Source: Bin80 sp965209015 (GTDB taxonomy: Bacteria; Bacteroidota; Rhodothermia; Rhodothermales; Bin80). Taken from it: 64,000 bases of DNA. A program made the translations under genes and the position numbers. Of this stretch, positions 57,635 to 64,000 are shown in pieces. Within the stretch, counting starts at the first letter, position 1, and the number at the start of each line of letters is the position of its first letter. Under the pieces are notes generated by a model. That model searched no databases, had not been told where the DNA came from, and worked only from the letters and a program-made list of their open reading frames with translations. Where the stretch lies: the NCBI GenBank assembly GCA_965209015.1, contig OZ242367.1, positions 372,001-436,000 on the forward strand, in the 5' to 3' direction.

Positions 57635-58774
57635 TCAGAGGTGAATCCATGTTTGTTTTTGATGACTTTCTAAAATAGCGTCACAAAGAACCATTTCATA
57701 GAGACCATCCGCAAAGGTTGGGTAACGGGCCGTCTCAATGTCTGCATTTGAGGCAATATCCTCATAGAAAGTGCGGAAACACTGCTTGAATGTATCGGGG
57801 AAGCCTTCGTTATGTCCACCAGGGTAGTTGCTGAAGCCTTGAACCGCATCGTTCATTAGAGCGGGGTCGCGAGTCAAGAGTTCATTAGATTTGGAGCGGT
57901 GACCAAGAAATAATTCATTTGGACGCTCACTGCACCATGAGAGAGAGCCCGTTTCAGTGGAGATTTCATAGGAACAATAATTCTTGCGTCCCGCGGTCAC
58001 CTGCGAAACCCACAGTATGACTTGGGCTCCACCTTTCATTCGTAGAATCACACAGCCACAGTCTTCGGTATTGATCGGCACATCAATCATCTCCTGTCCC
58101 TCTGTGCTGGTATAGGTAGCCACAGCTCCTTTCGGTTTTTTTCGGATAGGATGGATCACATTTAGATCAGCAAATACAGCTTCAGCTTCTAGGCCGGTGA
58201 TGGAATGGATCAAGTCCATCCAATGGGTTCCAATATCGGAGACCGCACGCAATGCGCCTCCCTCTGAACTCACGACTCGCCAGTTGAAATCTGTATCGTA
58301 GAGTAACCAGTCCTGTACGTAGCGACCAACTACACTATACACGTTCCCCATCGTCTGGATACGTGCCCGTGCCTCAAGGTTCAGAGGGTAGAATCGCATA
58401 TTATAGCATACCCCAGCATGCAGTTTTGTCTCCTGAGCTAAGGCAATTAATTCCTTCCCTTCCTTGGCATTCATTGCCAAAGGTTTTTCGCACATTACAT
58501 GCTTGCCTGCTAAGAGGGCACGGCGTGCAAAATCGTAATGTAACACATTCGGAACGGCCAGATGTACCGACTGAACCTCTGGATCGGAAAGAAGCTCATC
58601 ATAACTGGCGTAGCCTCGGGGTAGTCCGAGTGCTGCACTGGCAGCATCAGACTCTTCCTGATTCACTCCAAGGATCCCATGGATGGGCATTCCCAGACGA
58701 CGCAGTGCCTCTACGTGAATCGGGCCAATAAATCCTGAACCTGCAACCGCAATACCTATAGATCTCATTATCAA
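57635..58774 (-). CDS. Gfo/Idh/MocA family oxidoreductase
   Basis: The 379-residue NAD(P)-dependent enzyme acts on sugars or cyclitols. A Rossmann motif GSGFIG lies at residues 12-17. The family EKP motif (KHVMCEKPLA) lies at 96-98, where the lysine is catalytic, and GTHWMDLIHSITG carries the conserved histidine region near 190. Length is typical. It is cytoplasmic and probably acts on a product of the periplasmic dehydrogenase and isomerase genes on the same strand. The substrate is not readable. Confidence 0.88.
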   Translation of the reverse strand: MIMRSIGIAVAGSGFIGPIHVEALRRLGMPIHGILGVNQEESDAASAALGLPRGYASYDELLSDPEVQSVHLAVPNVLHYDFARRALLAGKHVMCEKPLAMNAKEGKELIALAQETKLHAGVCYNMRFYPLNLEARARIQTMGNVYSVVGRYVQDWLLYDTDFNWRVVSSEGGALRAVSDIGTHWMDLIHSITGLEAEAVFADLNVIHPIRKKPKGAVATYTSTEGQEMIDVPINTEDCGCVILRMKGGAQVILWVSQVTAGRKNYCSYEISTETGSLSWCSERPNELFLGHRSKSNELLTRDPALMNDAVQGFSNYPGGHNEGFPDTFKQCFRTFYEDIASNADIETARYPTFADGLYEMVLCDAILESHQKQTWIHL

Positions 58775-59493
58775 TCACCGTTTATATGTGCGAACTTGCT
58801 AGCAGTCAGTTTGAGATTCTCTGGGGGTACCGGTCCGCTTTGAGAATTTTCTTTCGGGCATTCCGTAGTAGCGCAAATGCACGAAAGGAATAAATCATGT
58901 AAAACTAATTTGTTAAGCCGGAATCGTTTCATGGTTGCAAGGTATCCTTAGTTATGTTGAATAATGTAAAATAGGACATTCACGGATCATAAATACCAAT
59001 CCAATTTAAGGAATGATTTTGGATGTAAGTAGGAGCAGGGTTTTTCAATCGGATCTGGACACCAAAGGTGGCCTGTCTAACCATCAACCTGAAAAACGGT
59101 CCGTGAATCTGAATCCTGATCTGCAATAATCTGCCGCTGCCCGCAGAGGGCTAAGACAAAATTGCGTGGTATTGAGCCATGTTAAATAATCGTCCAGTGT
59201 CCGAATCAATCTGAAAAGAGACAATTCTATTTAGTCCGCGAAGCGCTGCATAAACAAATTACCCAGATGGACGGATATGAATATCCGCAGGGGATCGGAC
59301 TCCAGTATGATCCGGTGGTTGAGCGGATACAGTGTTCAGAACTCCTGCCGTCTATCCTTCTAAAAGATGAAGTATAATTGCAGAGTCCAACTCATTCATT
59401 AAGTGGCCATTGATCCCGTAGGCATTGAAAGAAAAATACCCTCGATATACCGTCAAGGGTTTTCCGGCGGTTTCAGGGCCTTTGAGGGTTCTG
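58775..59493. other. Gene-poor stretch with an unassigned open frame
   Basis: At about 59190-59380 on the plus strand a frame without a start codon (FYLVREALHKQITQMDGYE…, ending LLKDEV) stays open for about 60 codons. It reads like protein but I cannot place it. It may be the tail of a lost gene. Confidence 0.35.
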
Positions 59494-60360
59494 TTAACAT
59501 GATAGATGGAACCTATCGGTTCCCAGATCTGGAACGAGAGAGTATCTTTTGGAGGATCTAGAACAGAGGTACGTAGAAGGGAAAGTTTCTTGGCATGTTA
59601 CATTTGGACCAGATCCTGTGAATTGAATATGCGATGTGATCGGTCTAAATATATCGTCATCGGTCTGACGAACGGCAGTTAGCGGTCTACCTGTATAGTT
59701 GGCTACCAGAAGCCGACTCTCAATCTTGCTGATATACCAGAGAGTAGAACCTTCCGAATGGAGTAACAAATCTTCTTTCAAAATGAGATCCCTTAAATAT
59801 CTCGTCAGGTACCAGTGCTGCATATAAAGGCCGATTGGATCTATGCTTTTCTGGAACAAACGGGTTAGTATTCAATACTCGATCCATCACCCTGTCCATC
59901 CATTCACGGATCTCATCTTGAATTGCGGACTCCATTTTACCTTGATCAACCATTCTACCCTGTTTCCTCCAAATGAAAATCGACTCGTAAAATTCTGAGG
60001 ATCGCCTACCCATTCGTCTACTCACATGGCACTTAACCACACCTATCTGTTCAAGGTTACAAGAATCTGCGACCTTAGGATATCATCCGTATTAATCTCC
60101 GGCGACAATGACAAATAGTGCGCCATCATCCATGTATTTCGCAGCGTTTCTATACACTTCTGAAAGCAATGTCTGATATTCTTCCTTCGCAGATTTACTT
60201 GCCCCTTGAATGCAGGACTATTTCTTTTGAACTGAACTCCTCTAATCCCAAGAGTTCGTATGCGTACCTATATTGTTCATGGTAATCAATCATACCAATG
60301 TAAGGCGGATTTATGATAACTCTGTCAATGTAATAAGCGACTATCTCCATGAATGACGCT
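59494..60360 (-). pseudogene. Decayed type II restriction-modification locus
   Basis: On the minus strand, reading down from 60360, pieces of an amino-methyltransferase appear: VIINPPYIGMIDYHEQYRYA with its NPPY catalytic motif, then ELLGLEEF. After a frame change come SAKEEYQTLLSEVYRNAAKY and GALFVIVAGD, and later VSRRMGRRSSEFYESIFIWRK. Each resembles the corresponding block of NPPY/SPPY-type DNA methylases. The next frame (59953-59720) contains VLNTNPFVPEKHRSNRPLY, ALVPDEIFKGSHFERRFVTP and similar, resembling restriction endonuclease openings (TdeIII-like, family uncertain). Stops and frameshifts break both genes. Confidence 0.55.
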
Positions 60361-61010
60361 AATCTCGGCTTCTGCCCTATGATGAGAAAACTATTCTACA
60401 CGTCTCATAACGTCAATACTGTAAAGGCTTAAGAACTTCCACGCCTCTTAGACAGGTGTACATGTTTTACCATGTTTATAGCAATAGTCCGGTTCAGTCT
60501 GAGGATTTTTTGGGAAAATCTAGATCACAATGTGTCGTTAACCGAGCGGAACGTGCAGCCCGTGTTAAGACAATTTTCAAAAGGTCTTGGTTTTTGTATT
60601 GTGGAATTAGATCCCTGAAAACAACCAAGTCCATAAGCGCCCGCGGTGCGTACCATTTGTGTAAGTATTCACTTTTTACCCAATCACGACCATCCGAATC
60701 CGTCCGGTTTTTTTAGTGAATAGATCCGGTCGCAAAATAGATTTTGTGGTATTTGGAATCATTTCTGCACGAATCTTATTCCTTTGCGTTAGTAATGTCC
60801 AGTTCCTTTGCGGGCCATAGGATTAACCGCTTTCGGTCTGTGAATATACTTACTACACACGCAATAACTCTAAAGTTGTTTACAGAATAGCATATGATTT
60901 CCTTTTAGGAGAAGCAATCCTTCCCTGAGGGAATACGGTATAAATCCTCATCCCTTACCTATCCGCAGGCTGGAGCGGTTTAGTGTACGCACCTGCCGAT
61001 GCGGTTGCGA
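60361..61010. other. Intergenic, nothing recognised
   Basis: No gene, RNA or repeat was identified between the restriction-modification relic and the reductase gene. Confidence 0.35.
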
Positions 61011-61916
61011 TCAATTCGGTTGACCAATTTGAATATCAGCTAAGTACTCGAGTGCCTGAATGAGTGCATGATTTCCCTCACCTCCGAGCCCTCGTTCCTG
61101 CAGGCTACGATACAGTTGAAATATTTGACTGGTCATGGGAAGAGGAACCCCCAGCGCATCTGCGGCCTCAAGGACTAAGCGCAAGTCTTTCTGTTGCAGA
61201 TCAATTGTGAATCCCGGCGTAAAATCTCTTACAATGGCTTGATTTGCTCGGTTGCTGAGCATCCAGCTAGCCGCAGCACCATGTTCAACAGCTGCGAGCA
61301 TCTTCCTAAGATCCAGTCCCCCTTTCTGTGCAAAGATGAGTGCTTCACTAATTGCTTGCATGGTTCCCACCACCAAGATCTGGTTCACCAGTTTCACCAT
61401 CTGACCTGCCCCAGTACTTCCCACATGTGTGATCTGGCTGCCGATTGATTCAAGGATGGACTTTGCCCGTACAAAATCTTTTTTATCACCGCCAACCATG
61501 ATACTGAGAGTTCCATTTGCAGCACCTTCACTCCCCCCGCTAATTGGTGCATCCAGCATTCGGAGGCTTTTCTCGTGAAGCCGGGCTTCCATGTCAAGGG
61601 TCGCTTGAGGGCTGATGGTACTAGTATCAATAATTAGGGAACCGGGCTTCGCGCCCTCAACAACTCCATTATTTCCAAACAAAACCTCTTCAACATCGGG
61701 GGTATCACTTAAGCAAAGGAGAATTACATCCGATCTCGAAGCGACGGTAGAGGCGTCGAGAGCTCCATGTGCACCAGCGGCAAGTAGAGGTGCCATGCGT
61801 GTTTCAGTTCGATTCCAGACATGTACATCAAACCCGGCATTCAGGAGGTTATGTGCCATCCCTCTTCCCATGATACCGAGGCCAATAAATCCAATCGTTT
61901 CTTTCATAGGGGACAA
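61011..61916 (-). CDS. 3-Hydroxyisobutyrate dehydrogenase-family reductase
   Basis: The 301-residue NAD(P)-dependent beta-hydroxyacid dehydrogenase-type enzyme acts on small hydroxyacids such as 3-hydroxyisobutyrate, tartronate semialdehyde or glyoxylate derivatives. The Rossmann motif GLGIMGRGMAHNLL begins at residue 12. The substrate-binding DAPISGGSEGA lies near 121-131, and the catalytic lysine sits in GAGQMVKLVNQ near 173. Length and motif order are canonical. It lies on the same strand as the sugar genes and could handle a downstream sugar-acid intermediate. Confidence 0.88.
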   Translation of the reverse strand: MSPMKETIGFIGLGIMGRGMAHNLLNAGFDVHVWNRTETRMAPLLAAGAHGALDASTVASRSDVILLCLSDTPDVEEVLFGNNGVVEGAKPGSLIIDTSTISPQATLDMEARLHEKSLRMLDAPISGGSEGAANGTLSIMVGGDKKDFVRAKSILESIGSQITHVGSTGAGQMVKLVNQILVVGTMQAISEALIFAQKGGLDLRKMLAAVEHGAAASWMLSNRANQAIVRDFTPGFTIDLQQKDLRLVLEAADALGVPLPMTSQIFQLYRSLQERGLGGEGNHALIQALEYLADIQIGQPN

Positions 61917-61923
61917 ATTTTAG

Positions 61924-62232
61924 GGTTCTACCGCGAACGTTGTGGTACTGGTCCAACCCTTCACATAAGGTATGGAATTGCGACACTGATGTATTCAAGC
62001 CTCTGAGATCTCTACCGACAGTTTTTGATTTCTTGATTTTGCCGTTAATTCGGGCTGCGCTGGTATTCAATGGATTACGCCAAATACACTAAAGACTCCG
62101 TCAAAATGACGCTAAACTTCTCAGCAGTATGGATAAACTCCCCCACACGATCTCTTGACACGGATCAGCCAGAACTCTATGTATCTTGGTTCACGCAAAC
62201 GCAACCTATTCCGCACAAATTGTGGTAAAAAC
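61924..62232 (-). mobile_element. Internally deleted ISL3-type element
   Basis: The lower end GGTTCTACCGCGAACGTTG (61924) matches the right terminal repeat and the upper end ATTCCGCACAAATTGTGG (62208-62225, then TAAAAAC) matches the left one, so the element lies on the minus strand. Between them the minus strand still encodes SAARINGKIKKSKTVGR near 62070-61990, the C-terminus of an ISL3 transposase. Most of the transposase is missing; the element is 309 bp. It adjoins a DNA fragment similar to the coiled-coil gene downstream. Confidence 0.65.
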
Positions 62233-62437
62233 TTTTTAGTTCAGATACAAAACTAGTGGTGGATGTGTCATGTCCAAGTCTAGAAAATCTCCATCCTGCA
62301 CAGACTCAACCATCAATGTCAAAGACTGACATCAATTAGATCACCCCAACTCCCCAAATCTGGGTTTTATTGCAGGGGTTGATTAGGTAGGTAATCTGGA
62401 TATCCGTAGATACTATTCTCCGCAATTCCGTGTAAAA

Positions 62438-62854
62438 TTAACCCAAAAATCCGGCGGCAGCGATAAGCGCGATTCCTATCATCATCACCCAACGCATAAC
62501 ACGGATTTCCGATTTCTGAGACTCTAGAGACGAACTCATGAAATCCAATCGGGCATCCAAAGACGAATTCTGGGTATCTAGTCTGGCATCCAAAGACGAA
62601 CTCTGGGTATCTAGTCTGGCATCCAAAGACGAACTCATACCATCCAGCCTAGATTCCAGAGTTTGGTTGATCACTTTTAGTTCAGATATAAAGCTTGTGG
62701 CAGGCATCTCTTTCTGAATTTCTATATACTCAACAATTTCTTGCGGTGTCAACTCTTCTCCCTTGCTCAACTTGAGGATTAACTCAAAGGCGCGGGTGGT
62801 GAGGCTTTCAATAGGGGTTGAACTGTTTTCTTCTTCCATTATGTGCTTGGACAA
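62438..62854 (-). CDS. Repeat-containing coiled-coil membrane protein
   Basis: The 138-residue product has an acidic N-terminal half (RAFELILKLSKGEELTPQEIVEYIE), then a coiled-coil made of an 11-residue unit repeated three times with variation (SSLDARLDTQ-type). A C-terminal membrane helix (MRWVMMIGIALIAAAGFLG) follows. At DNA level the unit is a 33-bp tandem repeat (62552-62650). No family is recognised. It resembles small membrane-anchored coiled-coil proteins of unknown role. A fragment of a related copy (TSFVSELK) is visible just beyond the ISL3 remnant at about 62233-62270, on the same strand. Confidence 0.65.
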   Translation of the reverse strand: MSKHIMEEENSSTPIESLTTRAFELILKLSKGEELTPQEIVEYIEIQKEMPATSFISELKVINQTLESRLDGMSSSLDARLDTQSSSLDARLDTQNSSLDARLDFMSSSLESQKSEIRVMRWVMMIGIALIAAAGFLG

Positions 62855-63539
62855 AATTTGGACCCAGTAGTTCCATAATTGGAAGAGATCGGAACGAGTT
62901 CAATGGAACAGCTACTTTAACGACTGTGCAAAGAAGATAATCCAGAAGGTGCCGGTTCCGCTGAAAGTGGGACAGTCAAAACGCTGAACTGGGCCGTCTC
63001 TGGACGTTGGGATTTGATCATCGCGTCCTCATTATTTAGAACTAAATCTCTGGTTCTACCACGAACCTTGTGGACAGAGGTCTAATTCTCCACAGAAGAA
63101 TAGAATTGCACCTCTGATTTTTTGGTTCGATTACGAATATCTCATGGAAAAAGACTAACCATCCACAGATGAGTAGAGCTATGCGTCCCTTCTGGTGAAA
63201 CCTCTTGCGGTCTCTTCCACCATTTTGTGTATATAGATCTTGACCTTATCTCACACTCCGTGATGGTATTCAATCGTAGGGGCTATGGTCCAATATAGGC
63301 TTAATCAAGATGTACGGATACATCTCGATCAATCTTGATGACTATCTTGACGGTTTCTTTCTCAATGCAGATCCACGTACAATTCAACAGATCCTTCTGA
63401 TTATAAAAAGATACTCATTCCATACAAATTGTGGTAGAACCAATTTTATTTTACCGGGAAGTTATTGGATGATATTTCGTTCAGATTTAGCGATCTGGTT
63501 AGGGTTCACATGGACTGGGAATGAATCTGAGAGTGAACA
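62855..63539. other. Region occupied largely by an ISL3 derivative
   Basis: It contains the internally deleted ISL3 element 63052-63441 listed separately; the remainder shows no supported gene. Confidence 0.5.
63052..63441 (-). mobile_element. Internally deleted ISL3-type element (both ends)
   Basis: The lower end GGTTCTACCACGAACCTTG (63052) and the next 50 bp match the reverse complement of 212-271. The upper end ATACAAATTGTGGTAGAACC (63422-63441) is the left terminal repeat. Just inside it the minus strand encodes KDLLNCTWICIEKE and IVIKIDRDV, similar to the start of ISL3 transposases. The element is 390 bp and lacks a functional transposase, making it a MITE-like derivative. Confidence 0.65.
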
Positions 63540-64000
63540 TCAGAAATTTTCAGAAGAAAGTCGATAGAGGTGCTCGCCAGCCCTTGGAACGAACAAATAA
63601 TCTGGATCTGTACGTTCTTCCCACCAAGATAAGTCAATCGAATCTGGATCACAGTACTCCAAGCCGACCTTTTCGCACCGTTCTTTGGGAATCTGACTCG
63701 CCAGCTTCAGGCGAATGCGAGGAGTTTCTATACCATTTTCGTAGTTGGACTCCCCTCGTACGTGGGCTGAGTGAGCAAGAACAGTCCATGGATAGTGACG
63801 ATATTTTTCCCAGTTCGCCTGAAAGTATTCTGTTCCGTGAAAACCAATGGTATCAAGTAGTTTCCCGTGGGTGTACGAAAGTTCAGAAATATGGGGAGCA
63901 TAGAGGAGGATCTCTCCACCATCTGCTATGACTGGCTCCAGTTTATACATGCCCTTAGCTCCTGTCCATAAATCGTCGTACATGGATGGGATCACCGCAA
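63540..64000 (-). CDS. LarA-like (DUF2088) nickel-dependent racemase, C-terminal part
   Basis: The frame is open to the window edge, so only the last 150 or so residues are present and the start lies beyond 64000. The blocks LWTGAKGMYKLEPVIADGGEILLYAPHISELSYTHG and LLDTIGFHGTEYFQANWEKYRHYPWTVLAHSAHVRG match the C-terminal half of the lactate racemase LarA/DUF2088 family, which uses a nickel-pincer cofactor. The real substrate may be another hydroxyacid. Its neighbours on the same strand are sugar oxidation genes, which fits a sugar-acid pathway. Confidence 0.75.
   Translation of the reverse strand, partial: AVIPSMYDDLWTGAKGMYKLEPVIADGGEILLYAPHISELSYTHGKLLDTIGFHGTEYFQANWEKYRHYPWTVLAHSAHVRGESNYENGIETPRIRLKLASQIPKERCEKVGLEYCDPDSIDLSWWEERTDPDYLFVPRAGEHLYRLSSENF

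Overview
The window looks like a chromosomal segment from a bacterium of the Bacteroidota/Rhodothermota (FCB) group. The evidence is a TonB-dependent receptor paired with DUF4249 lipoproteins, a metalloprotease carrying a type IX secretion (T9SS) C-terminal sorting domain, six-bladed beta-propeller and outer-membrane beta-barrel proteins, and a Tat-exported sugar isomerase-like protein. This placement rests on protein families only. Coding density is low, and many genes are broken by single stops, one-base frameshifts or truncation. That pattern suggests a genome in decay or heavy insertion-sequence load.

Layout. 0-8.4 kb: an insertion-sequence remnant, an MpaB/Lcp-like (DUF2236) protein on the minus strand, and a complete RND efflux operon (outer-membrane channel, adaptor, permease). 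8.4-13.7 kb: a gene-poor stretch with a DUF5678-like/retropepsin-like pair, a wrecked IS1595 transposase and an orphan beta-class DNA methyltransferase. 13.8-19.9 kb: a PQQ-type sugar dehydrogenase, a large RecB-nuclease/helicase fusion and a DUF169 protein.

20.6-51.5 kb: a Trb/VirB-type conjugation system in two halves on the same strand. The first half encodes VirB2-VirB3-VirB4-VirB5/TrbJ-VirB6-VirB8 (20.6-26.0 kb). The second encodes a MobC-like protein, a MOBP-type relaxase, a small membrane protein, VirB9, VirB10 and VirD4 (46.1-51.5 kb). No VirB11 ATPase is visible. The 20 kb between the halves holds a decayed ISL3 element, a small-peptide/beta-propeller/DsbA operon, a group II intron domain V-like hairpin, an intact ISL3-type element with an exact 8-bp target duplication, a TonB receptor/DUF4249 locus with a partial second copy, a T9SS metalloprotease with two in-frame stops, lipoproteins and a sulfotransferase with an in-frame stop.

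51.5-64 kb: small membrane proteins and repeats, then a minus-strand set of carbohydrate or sugar-acid genes (TIM-barrel isomerase-like, ThuA/PQQ dehydrogenase, Gfo/Idh/MocA oxidoreductase, 3-hydroxyisobutyrate dehydrogenase-like reductase, LarA-like protein running off the window). These are interrupted by a decayed restriction-modification locus and two internally deleted ISL3 derivatives. At least seven related ISL3 ends or remnants are spread across the window. No tRNA, rRNA or CRISPR array was found.
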